Shown here: piece after piece, positions 12,843-20,474 of the stretch | Layout of the letters: the number at the start of each line of letters is the position of its first letter | Position numbering within the stretch: position 1 is the stretch's first letter | Source of the DNA: Thermococci archaeon | GTDB taxonomy: Archaea; Methanobacteriota_B; Thermococci; Thermococcales; Thermococcaceae | Direction of reading: 5' to 3' | Assembly: GCA_003663525.1 (NCBI GenBank) | Contig: QMUF01000007.1 | Coordinates: forward strand, 1-21,400 | Length of the DNA: 21,400 nucleotides | Notes under the pieces: model-generated | Told to the model about the DNA's origin: nothing | Seen by the model: the letters and a program-made list of their open reading frames with translations, nothing else | Database searches by the model: none | Program-made: the position numbers and the translations under genes

Positions 12843-14805
12843 ACTAGTGAGGGGGTTAATATCAAACAATTACCTAATAACTCCCCCGGCATATTTTCTT
12901 TTATCGGAGCACTATAATAAGGATTTTGCTCTTCCGGAGCTAATTAAATTTGCAAAAGCAAGAGGAACGTTTGTAATTGACCAAATTATAGCTGAGGAAT
13001 TTTTAAAATCCAAAGGTATTCTCTCTCAACCCAATCATTTAGAGAAGTTCTTATTTGTAGAGAAGAGTGAGAAAGTGGAGAGAACTGAACAAGAGGCCTC
13101 AGAAACCTCAGGCATTGTTAGTGAAGTTGAAGCACCAACTGGGATGGTGGAAGAAAGCATTGAACTATCCTCTGGAACTTCAGCCATTTCCGAAGAAACC
13201 GAAGTTGTGGAAAAAGCACAGGTTCTTGAGGAGGGTAGAGCAGAAGAAAGTTTGGAAGTACCTGAGGAGGCCCCATCAGAAGTTGAGGAACCTATTGAAG
13301 CTCCTCAAGAGGAAATTACAGGGAACTTTGAGAGTGAAAGCAGTGAAGAAGAAAATGGTGGGAATGGGGAAGTGGAAAGGAAAATTATTTTTGAGGAGTA
13401 TGGGGTTCCTATAGTTGCTGAGGAGGAAGAGATCCCGGAGGAGAAAAAGACTTACTCTGTTTATGCTGATTTTAAAGTTACTCCAAAAGATGGCTTTAAG
13501 TTTATTGCAAAGTCTATGGAGCCGGGGTATAATATCAAATTCGATGTTAGGGATGTTAAGGTTACCCCTCCAAAGGCAAGAAGTAGTACTACTAAAGAAG
13601 GGGAGATTATAGTAAAAGTCTATGAGAATTATTTCAAAAGCAGGTTAAAAAAGATGAGAAAGATCCTCCGGGAAAATCCCGAGGTTTCTGGAGTTATTGA
13701 CATTGGGAAGCTTAGTTATATTAACCCGGAAGGCGATATAACGATAATTGGCCTTGTAAACTCTAAAAGGGAGACTAGGAACGGTTATATGTTTGAGGTG
13801 GAAGATAGAAGCGGAATAATGAAGGTGTTTATCGGAAGAGACAGGGAAGATTACAAAAAGGCATTTGAAATAATGCCTGACAGTGTCGTTGCATTTAAAG
13901 GACGGTACTCAAAGAGAGGAATCTTTTTTGCAGATAGAATATACCTTCCAGACGTTCCCATCTATAAAAAAGAAAAGCCACCACTGGAGGAGAAAGTGTA
14001 TGCCGCTTTGATAAGTGATATTCACGTAGGGAGCGATAAGTTCTGTGAGAAGGCATTTATGAAGTTCATAGAATGGCTCAATGGTCATGTAAATAGTAGA
14101 GCTGAGGAGGAAATTGTTAGCAGAATAAAATATCTCATAATAGCTGGCGATGTTGTTGATGGAATCGGTATATATCCGGGCCAATATAATGAACTCAGTA
14201 TTCCGGATATTTTTGATCAATATGAGGCCCTTGCAAACCTTCTCTCAAATGTCCCTGACCATATAACCATGTTCATTGGCCCTGGAAATCACGATGCTGC
14301 AAGAATGGCTTTGCCCCAACCGGAATTTTATAGAGATTATGCCAAACCTCTCTATGGGTTAAAGAATGCCGTTATAATAAGCAATCCTGCTGTAATTGAC
14401 CTTCATGGTAGAGAATTTTTAATCGTCCATGGCAGGGGAATAGAAGATGTAGCTAGCTATGTTCCTAACATGAGTCACCATCAGCCGGTAAAGCCTATGG
14501 TGGAACTTTTAAAGCTTAGACATGTTGCGCCTACTTTTGGAGGGAAAGTACCCATAGCCCCAGAGTCTGAAGATTTGCTTGTAATCGAAAGCGTTCCAGA
14601 TCTAGTGCAGATGGGTCACGTTCATGTTCTTGATTATCAGATCTATAGGGGTGTTTTTTTAATAAATTCTGGTACATGGCAAGCCCAGACCGAATTCCAA
14701 AAAATGGTTAACATAGTTCCTACACCAGCAAAAGTTCCGATTATAGATGTAGAGACTGCTAGGTTGAGAATGATAGTTGATTTTACAAAATGGTGTGATG
14801 TTTGA
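12835..14805 (+). CDS. polB: DNA polymerase D small subunit DP1 (3'-5' exonuclease)
   Basis: The proofreading subunit of the archaeal family-D replicase, homologous to eukaryotic B-subunits. An N-terminal helical domain (about 1-80) is followed by a long acidic, Glu/Ser/Val-rich linker (about 80-210) that is probably disordered. An OB fold (about 285-385) and an Mre11-like phosphodiesterase domain (about 390-630) follow. The active-site motifs are intact: SDIHVGS (D395, H397), AGDVVDG, GPGNHDAAR (N485, H486), VHGRGIED and MGHVHVLD (H595, H597). In eukaryotic B-subunits these residues are lost. It has 656 residues, and the length variation against relatives probably lies in the linker. The ATG sits inside the end of cdc6 (8-bp overlap); DP2 follows after 11 bp. 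Confidence 0.97.
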   Translation: MDELVRGLISNNYLITPPAYFLLSEHYNKDFALPELIKFAKARGTFVIDQIIAEEFLKSKGILSQPNHLEKFLFVEKSEKVERTEQEASETSGIVSEVEAPTGMVEESIELSSGTSAISEETEVVEKAQVLEEGRAEESLEVPEEAPSEVEEPIEAPQEEITGNFESESSEEENGGNGEVERKIIFEEYGVPIVAEEEEIPEEKKTYSVYADFKVTPKDGFKFIAKSMEPGYNIKFDVRDVKVTPPKARSSTTKEGEIIVKVYENYFKSRLKKMRKILRENPEVSGVIDIGKLSYINPEGDITIIGLVNSKRETRNGYMFEVEDRSGIMKVFIGRDREDYKKAFEIMPDSVVAFKGRYSKRGIFFADRIYLPDVPIYKKEKPPLEEKVYAALISDIHVGSDKFCEKAFMKFIEWLNGHVNSRAEEEIVSRIKYLIIAGDVVDGIGIYPGQYNELSIPDIFDQYEALANLLSNVPDHITMFIGPGNHDAARMALPQPEFYRDYAKPLYGLKNAVIISNPAVIDLHGREFLIVHGRGIEDVASYVPNMSHHQPVKPMVELLKLRHVAPTFGGKVPIAPESEDLLVIESVPDLVQMGHVHVLDYQIYRGVFLINSGTWQAQTEFQKMVNIVPTPAKVPIIDVETARLRMIVDFTKWCDV

Positions 14806-14816
14806 GGTGAAATAAC

Positions 14817-17800
14817 ATGAAAATTTACACTGAAGAGATGAAAAAATACTTTGAATTCTTGCAGAGAGAGATTGATAGAGTGTATGAAATAGCTGAAAAG
14901 GCTCGTTCTCAGGGGAAAGATCCCACAAAAGAAATTGAGGTTCCTCAAGCAACGGATATGGCTGGGAGAGTTGAAAGCCTTGTAGGCCCCAAAGGCGTCG
15001 CCGAAAGAATTAGATCTCTTGTAAAAGAATACGGCAAAGAACTTGCTGCCCTCAAAGTCGTTGATGAGATAATAGAAGGAAAGTTTGAGAAGTTTGAAAA
15101 CAAAGAACAGCTTGCTGATCAATGTGTTAGAACAGCTTTAGCTATTCTTACAGAGGGTATTGTTTCTGCTCCCTTGGAAGGAATAGCCGACGTTAAAATA
15201 AAGAAAAATGAGGATGGCACAAATTACTTATCTGTTTATTACGCAGGCCCTATCAGAAGTAGTGGTGGCACTGCTCAGGCCCTTAGTGTTCTTGTTGGAG
15301 ATTATGTGAGGAAAAAACTTGGTTTGGATAGGTTTAAACTCACAGAAGAGCACGTAGAAAGATATGTAGAAGAAATCGATCTTTATCACAGGGCGGTTAC
15401 CAGACTCCAATATCATCCTTCTTCAGATGAGGTTCGTTTAGCTGTTAGAAATATACCAATAGAGATTACAGGAGAAACTACGGACAATGTTGAGGTTAGT
15501 CATAGAAACGTTCCAGGGGTGGAGACAAATTACCTGAGAGGCGGAGCAATTTTAGTAATTGCCGAGGGTGTTTTGCAGAAAGCAAACAAGCTAGTTAAGT
15601 ACATTGACAAAATGGGAATAGATGGTTGGGGATGGTTAAAAGAATTTGTTGAGGCCAAGGAGAAAGGTAAGAGTGATGAAAAGGAAGAAAAAGCAGTGGA
15701 GGAGACTAAAACTGAAACAGCTATGGAAGAAACAGCAAAAATCAAAAAAGGCTTTTATCATGAACTCTATGAAAAGCTTAAGGTGAACATATCTCCAAAT
15801 GCAAAATATACAAAAGAGATTATTGGGGGAAGACCGTTATTTGCAGAACCCTCCACCAATGGGGGATTTAGACTTCGCTATGGGAGGAGCAGAGTTAGTG
15901 GGTTTGCAACATGGTCAATAAATCCTGCAGTTATGATAATGGTGGACGAGTTCTTGGCAGTAGGGACCCAAATGAAAACGGAAAGGCCTGGAAAGGGATG
16001 TATTGTTACACCTGCAAGTACAATTGAAGGTCCTATAGTTAAGTTGAAAGATGGGAGCGTTGTGAGGGTTGATGATTATCACAAGGCGCTTGAGCTTAAA
16101 GACCAAGTAGAGGAGATACTATACTTGGGGGATGCTTTAATAGCGTTTGGAGATTTCGTTGAGAACAATCAAACGCTTCTGCCTGCCAACTATGTAGAAG
16201 AATGGTGGATCCAGGAGCTTGTAGAGACTGTCAATGATGTTTATGAACTTGAATTGAGGCCATTTCAGGAAAATGACATGGATATTGTGGAAGAAGCCGC
16301 TGATTATTTGGATATTGAGCCAGAAACCTTAGCAAAGCTCCTTTATGATCCTCTTGTAACTAAACCCTCTATTGAAGAGGCCCTTCACCTATCACATATA
16401 CTAAAAATACCTCTTCATCCGTACTATACTTTGTATTGGAATACTCTCACAGTAGAAGAGCTCATAAAACTTCAGAATGCTCTTGTGAATGCCACAATTG
16501 AGTGGGGTGAATACAGAGGCTTCAGATATGCAAGGAGACTTGAAATAAGTCTGGAGACATTAGGGGATGCAAAACGTTATTTGGAACTCCTTGGAGTCGA
16601 GCATACTGTAGAAGGAGATACCGTGATTGTAGATTATCCCTGGGCCGCTGCGCTTTTAACCCCCCTAGCTAATCTGGAGAAAAAGATTGAATTTAAAGAA
16701 TTCCACACTCCTATTGACCTCATAAACGAGATAAATGAGGTTAAGTTGAGGGATAGGGGAATAAGCTGGATTGGGGCTAGAATGGGACGGCCCGAAAAGG
16801 CAAAAGAAAGAAAAATGAAGCCTCCTGTTCATGTTCTTTTTCCCATTGGTTTGGCCGGAGGTAATTCAAGAGACATCTACAAAGCTGCTCAAGAGGGGAA
16901 AACATCTGATGTTGAGATTGCACATTTCAAGTGTACCAGCTGTGGTCATGTGGACATATTCCCGACATGTCCTGAATGTGGAGGGGAAGCAAAACTTCTC
17001 TACCACTGTCCCAAGTGTGGTTTTGAATCTATATTAGACACCAGATGTCCGAAATGTGACATCGAAATGAAACCATACAAGAGGAGAAGGATAAGCCCCT
17101 CTGAACTCTTGAACAAGGCCATGCAAAATGTTGGGATCTACACTCTTGATAAACTCAAAGGCGTAATGGGTATGAGCTCTGCCCACAAGATAGCAGAACC
17201 CCTCGAAAAGGGAATATTAAGAGCGAGGAACGATGTTTACGTCTTCAAAGATGGCACCATAAGGTTTGATGCAACAGATGCTCCAATAACTCACTTCAAA
17301 CCCAAAGAGATAGGGGTTAGTATAGAGAAACTTAAGGAACTGGGATACACTCACGACTTCGAAGGAAAGCCGCTTGTAAGTGAAGACCAAATTCTTGAAC
17401 TCAAAGTTCAGGATATAATACTCTCAAAGGAGGCTGGCAGGTATCTTGTTAAAGTAGCAAAGTTTGTAGATGACCTCCTTGAGAAAGTTTATGGACTACC
17501 GAGGTTCTATAACGTTGAGAAAATAGAGGATCTTATTGGTCATTTGGTTATAGGTTTGGCCCCTCACACTTCAGCTGGAATTATTGGGAGAATTATTGGC
17601 TTTGTTGATGCTCTTGTGGGGTATGCCCACCCATATTATCATGCAGCGAAGAGGAGAAACTGTGATGGCGACGAAGACGCTATAATGCTCCTCTTAGATG
17701 CCCTGCTCAACTTCTCGCGCTACTATCTCCCAGAAAAGCGTGGAGGGAAAATGGACGCTCCTTTGGTAGTTACCACCCGTTTGGATCCAAGGGAAGTTGA

Positions 17801-18647
17801 TAGTGAAGTTCATAATATGGATGTAGTTAGGTACTACCCCTTAGAGTTTTATAGGGCAACCTATGAGCTTAAGTCACCAAAGGAAGTCGTTGGAATCATT
17901 GAGAGGGTAGAGGATCGCTTAGGAAAGCCGGAGATGTATGAGGGGTTGAAGTTTACCCATGATACTGATGACATAGCACTCGGCCCGAAAATGAGCCTCT
18001 ACAAGCAGTTGGGAGATATGGTGGATAAGGTTAGCCGACAACTGGGCTTAGCTGAGAGAATAAGGGCCGTGAATGAACATCACGTTGCAGAGACCATAAT
18101 AAATTCACACATAGTTCCCGATCTAAGAGGAAACCTGAGAAGTTTTACAAGACAGGAGTTTAGATGTGTGAAATGCAACACCAAATATAGAAGGCCGCCC
18201 TTAAGGGGTAAATGCACAAAGTGTGGTGGGAAAATCGTGTTAACAGTTTCAAAAGGGGCCATTGAAAAGTATCTGCCCACAGCAAAAATGCTTGTAGCTA
18301 AATACAATGTAATTGACTATACAAGGCAAAGGATATGTGTTACCGAGAAAGATATCAAAAGTCTCTTTCAGAACGTTTTCCCAGAAACCCAGAGAACTCT
18401 CCTTGCCCTAAACCACAGGGACATATGTGAGAGGATGATAGCGGAAAGGACTGGAAGGACGGTGAAAGGCAATGGGTATCTTGATGAACTTAAAGAAAAT
18501 GGTAAATGGAAAAAGATCGAGAAAAAACAGTCATCAGTAAAAGAGCGGCGGGTTAAGAGGAAAAAAGGTGAAAAAGAAGAAATTCAAAAGCCCAAAAAGA
18601 AGAAACAGCCTAAAAAAGTTATTAACTTGGAGGACTTTTTCTCATAG
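14817..18647 (+). CDS. polC: DNA polymerase D large subunit DP2 (catalytic)
   Basis: The polymerising subunit, with a two-barrel core like that of RNA polymerases. The catalytic block is RRNCDGDEDAIML with D950 and D952. A zinc module lies at about 706-755 (CTSCG, CPECG, CPKCG, CPKCD) and another near the C-terminus (CVKCN / CTKCG), which contacts DP1. A charged loop at about 280-310 (Glu/Lys/Thr-rich) and a very basic tail from about 1235 lead to a C-terminal PCNA-binding motif, VINLEDFFS. It has 1276 residues and no intein: the site between N948 and C949, used by the P. horikoshii/P. abyssi intein, is empty. The ATG at 14817 follows GAGGTGA. It is the last gene of the cdc6-DP1-DP2 operon. 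Confidence 0.97.
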   Translation: MKIYTEEMKKYFEFLQREIDRVYEIAEKARSQGKDPTKEIEVPQATDMAGRVESLVGPKGVAERIRSLVKEYGKELAALKVVDEIIEGKFEKFENKEQLADQCVRTALAILTEGIVSAPLEGIADVKIKKNEDGTNYLSVYYAGPIRSSGGTAQALSVLVGDYVRKKLGLDRFKLTEEHVERYVEEIDLYHRAVTRLQYHPSSDEVRLAVRNIPIEITGETTDNVEVSHRNVPGVETNYLRGGAILVIAEGVLQKANKLVKYIDKMGIDGWGWLKEFVEAKEKGKSDEKEEKAVEETKTETAMEETAKIKKGFYHELYEKLKVNISPNAKYTKEIIGGRPLFAEPSTNGGFRLRYGRSRVSGFATWSINPAVMIMVDEFLAVGTQMKTERPGKGCIVTPASTIEGPIVKLKDGSVVRVDDYHKALELKDQVEEILYLGDALIAFGDFVENNQTLLPANYVEEWWIQELVETVNDVYELELRPFQENDMDIVEEAADYLDIEPETLAKLLYDPLVTKPSIEEALHLSHILKIPLHPYYTLYWNTLTVEELIKLQNALVNATIEWGEYRGFRYARRLEISLETLGDAKRYLELLGVEHTVEGDTVIVDYPWAAALLTPLANLEKKIEFKEFHTPIDLINEINEVKLRDRGISWIGARMGRPEKAKERKMKPPVHVLFPIGLAGGNSRDIYKAAQEGKTSDVEIAHFKCTSCGHVDIFPTCPECGGEAKLLYHCPKCGFESILDTRCPKCDIEMKPYKRRRISPSELLNKAMQNVGIYTLDKLKGVMGMSSAHKIAEPLEKGILRARNDVYVFKDGTIRFDATDAPITHFKPKEIGVSIEKLKELGYTHDFEGKPLVSEDQILELKVQDIILSKEAGRYLVKVAKFVDDLLEKVYGLPRFYNVEKIEDLIGHLVIGLAPHTSAGIIGRIIGFVDALVGYAHPYYHAAKRRNCDGDEDAIMLLLDALLNFSRYYLPEKRGGKMDAPLVVTTRLDPREVDSEVHNMDVVRYYPLEFYRATYELKSPKEVVGIIERVEDRLGKPEMYEGLKFTHDTDDIALGPKMSLYKQLGDMVDKVSRQLGLAERIRAVNEHHVAETIINSHIVPDLRGNLRSFTRQEFRCVKCNTKYRRPPLRGKCTKCGGKIVLTVSKGAIEKYLPTAKMLVAKYNVIDYTRQRICVTEKDIKSLFQNVFPETQRTLLALNHRDICERMIAERTGRTVKGNGYLDELKENGKWKKIEKKQSSVKERRVKRKKGEKEEIQKPKKKKQPKKVINLEDFFS

Positions 18648-18672
18648 CCCTCAAATGTTTCTTCACATAAAC

Positions 18673-18708
18673 AAAAAAGATAAATAGTTAAATCACCCTA
18701 TCTTTTTT
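18673..18708. repeat. Perfect 10-bp inverted repeat (terminator of polD operon or operator)
   Basis: AAAAAAGATA (18673-18682) and TATCTTTTTT (18699-18708) are exact reverse complements around a 16-base loop. The T6 at the end could terminate the polD mRNA. The element also covers the TATA-like ATAAATAG (18680-18687) of the next gene and ends 7 bases before its ATG, so it could equally be an operator. Confidence 0.5.
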
Positions 18709-18715
18709 GATAGTG

Positions 18716-19399
18716 ATGAAATTAGTGCCAAGTGTTGCATACCTTAGAATCCAGAAGCAGTTTTATGTGGGGTACTCTATGGCCCTGGCGGGCTGGGTAG
18801 GTGAGCATCTGATTATTCGTAAGTCTATTCCAAAACCTTCTTTCATTGAAAGGGCAATGAGGAAACTTGGATTCTCTCGTGTTGGGGAGGAAATTGGTGA
18901 TAACTATACCTACTTCTTTAAGAAAAACGATGTGGGAATTTCAGCGTATTTTGAACCAGTAAATGACTTACTTTTTATTCAGGTTTATCCATTTAAGAAA
19001 AGGATTGGCTCTGGAGTGGGGATAAGATCCCAATACCTTGAGTTTTATGATCAATTCGTTGTTTCTATTGAACCGGCCCAGAAATTACCTCCGGGAATTA
19101 GAAGCATAGGGGTGAATCCACTGATACTTGAAGACTACTATCCAGTCTCCACCCCTTACTGGGGAATGGTTCATGAAGACTGGGAGAATGATCTAAAAAT
19201 ACTGGTTATGCGAGATGAGATATTTGGAGACCTTGAGAGGAACGAATACCGCTGTCCGGTTTGTTTCTCTGAGTTGAGTGTTGAAGACGGTTACTTAAAG
19301 TGTCATACCTGTGGATTTGTATATACTGGTGAGAGCGACTTTGGTAGGGTATTATCAAAGGTTTCCATTGGAGCATGGGAAGAGGAGATTATCTTTTAG
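18716..19399 (+). CDS. Uncharacterised zinc-ribbon protein
   Basis: I do not recognise this 227-residue protein. A soluble N-terminal part (about 1-170, mixed alpha/beta, no signal peptide or membrane helix) contains aromatic-rich stretches such as NYTYFFKK and DYYPVSTPYWGMVHEDW. A single C-terminal zinc ribbon follows with C180, C183, C196 and C199 (CPVC ... CHTC). ATG 18716 is chosen; GTG 18713 and TTG 18707 are in frame, but there is no ribosome-binding site for any. A TATA-like ATAAATAG at 18680-18687 predicts transcription start near 18709, so the mRNA may be leaderless. The zinc ribbon suggests nucleic-acid or protein binding. It lies behind the polD operon in the same direction; a link to replication is only possible, not shown. 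Confidence 0.75.
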   Translation: MKLVPSVAYLRIQKQFYVGYSMALAGWVGEHLIIRKSIPKPSFIERAMRKLGFSRVGEEIGDNYTYFFKKNDVGISAYFEPVNDLLFIQVYPFKKRIGSGVGIRSQYLEFYDQFVVSIEPAQKLPPGIRSIGVNPLILEDYYPVSTPYWGMVHEDWENDLKILVMRDEIFGDLERNEYRCPVCFSELSVEDGYLKCHTCGFVYTGESDFGRVLSKVSIGAWEEEIIF

Positions 19400-19425
19400 C
19401 CTTTTTGTTCTTAACTATTTCTGTC
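19398..19425 (+). terminator. T-rich terminator after the zinc-ribbon gene
   Basis: CCTTTTTGTTCTTAACTATTTC directly follows the stop and fits an oligo-T terminator. The remaining intergenic DNA to 19560 shows no gene or clear structure to me. Confidence 0.5.
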
Positions 19426-19560
19426 AGATGCTCTTATAATTGATCTTGAAGCTGTTATGGATAGGAACTCTTTCAATTTTTCGTTTATTCAATACTTTTC
19501 TTTTGAAGGCCCTGCTCTTCGGAGCGATGAGGGAATGACCCAATTCCAAATGGGATAAAA

Positions 19561-19568
19561 TTTATAAA
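19561..19568 (+). promoter_or_regulatory. TATA box of tRNA-Gln
   Basis: GATAAAA followed by TTTATAAA, 28 bases before the first tRNA base, is the expected BRE/TATA spacing for a tRNA with a very short 5' leader. Confidence 0.65.
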
Positions 19569-19595
19569 CACCTCACTTGACTTAACATCGGGCGC

Positions 19596-19671
19596 AGCCC
19601 CGTGGTGTAGCGGCCAAGCATACGGGACTTTGGATCCCGTGACCGGGGTTCGAATCCCCGCGGGGCTACCA
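19596..19671 (+). tRNA. tRNA-Gln (anticodon UUG)
   Basis: A full cloverleaf can be folded. The acceptor stem is AGCCCCG (19596-19602) with CGGGGCT (19661-19667); the anticodon stem is CGGGA/TCCCG around loop CTTTGGA, with anticodon TTG at 19630-19632; the T arm is CGGGG-TTCGAAT-CCCCG. The discriminator is A, and CCA is encoded (19669-19671). There is no intron. The first pair is A1-U72, the usual one for archaeal tRNA-Gln, which is charged with Glu and then amidated by GatDE. Confidence 0.96.
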
Positions 19672-19700
19672 GATCCCGGGCTCCAGACCAGATTCTTTCA

Positions 19701-19708
19701 TTATAAAA
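19701..19708 (+). promoter_or_regulatory. TATA box of the HAD gene
   Basis: TTATAAAA predicts transcription start near 19727 and a leader of about 30 bases with GGTGAT at 19748-19753. This supports translation from ATG 19758. Confidence 0.45.
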
Positions 19709-19757
19709 AACTTAGAGTTTATTAATAACTTTCTCCAATTCCTTTATGGTGATGGCA

Positions 19758-20447
19758 ATGATAAGTCTGATCTCTTTTGATGTCTGGAACACCCTTCTAG
19801 ACATAAACGTCATGATCGAAAATTTAGTAAAGGCTCTCTCAGAACTTTTAGAGGTTTCTGAGAAAGATATTATGGAAAGAATCCTCAAAACAAGGGAAGA
19901 AATAAAAAAGATAAGAAAATCTCGCAGTGGAGACCCAGAAAAAGCCTTGGAAGAAAGTCAGGAACTTCTCGCAAGAGCTTTGGGGGTTGACATTGAGATA
20001 GTGAAAAGAGCAACGGCAAAAGCTACTTTAAGTGTTGACGAGAGGATAGTACTTCCGGAGGTTAAAGAAACTCTAAAAAAGTTGCACGGAAGATACATAA
20101 TCACAACAACCGGCAATGTGATGTTCTGGCCCTCAGCATATACGAGACTCATCTTGGAAAAGTTCGGACTTGCTGAGTACATAACCAAACAGTTCTACTC
20201 CGATGAGATCAAAGCCTACAAACCAATGAAAGAAGCTTTTCTAACTCCACTGAGATACTTCAATGTTTCCCCAGAGGAAGCAATCCATATTGGTGACACA
20301 AAAGCGGAGGACTTTGAGGGAGCACTAAATGCTGGAATGTACGCATGCTGGATAAATCCAGAAACAGAAAAAGTTGAACAGATACACGAAAAGGGCTTTG
20401 TTGTCAAAAACACAAAAGACTTGCTGGAACTCCTCCATCGCCTTTGA
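19758..20447 (+). CDS. HAD-superfamily hydrolase
   Basis: A 229-residue haloacid-dehalogenase-fold protein with a helical cap. Motif I is SFDVWNTLLD (nucleophile D8), motif II IITTTGN (about 108-114), motif III lysine in IKAYKP and motif IV IHIGDTKAEDFEGA. The residue two after the nucleophile is Trp (W10), not the acid/base Asp of typical HAD phosphatases, so phosphatase activity is uncertain. Dehalogenases have Tyr there. In-frame ATGs at 19746 and 19752 exist, but GGTGAT at 19748-19753 has proper spacing only to 19758. It has its own promoter behind the tRNA and converges with argF. The substrate is unknown. Confidence 0.85.
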   Translation: MISLISFDVWNTLLDINVMIENLVKALSELLEVSEKDIMERILKTREEIKKIRKSRSGDPEKALEESQELLARALGVDIEIVKRATAKATLSVDERIVLPEVKETLKKLHGRYIITTTGNVMFWPSAYTRLILEKFGLAEYITKQFYSDEIKAYKPMKEAFLTPLRYFNVSPEEAIHIGDTKAEDFEGALNAGMYACWINPETEKVEQIHEKGFVVKNTKDLLELLHRL

Positions 20448-20452
20448 GTTTA

Positions 20453-20474
20453 AATTTTAAAGAAAAAGAGGAGA
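20453..20474 (-). terminator. T-rich terminator after argF
   Basis: On the minus strand, just after the argF stop, CCTCTTTTTCTTTAAAATTT contains a T5 and a T3 run. This fits intrinsic termination in the 27-bp gap between the convergent genes. Confidence 0.45.

Noticed and set aside
13067..13612. Two Lys/Arg/Leu-rich frames inside DP1
   Set aside because: They are +1/+2 readings of purine-rich linker DNA; the DP1 frame continues through intact domains on both sides.
19596..19671. tRNA-Gln as an integration site for a mobile element
   Set aside because: No integrase, no repeated tRNA 3' end and no foreign-looking genes next to it; the neighbours look like ordinary thermococcal genes.
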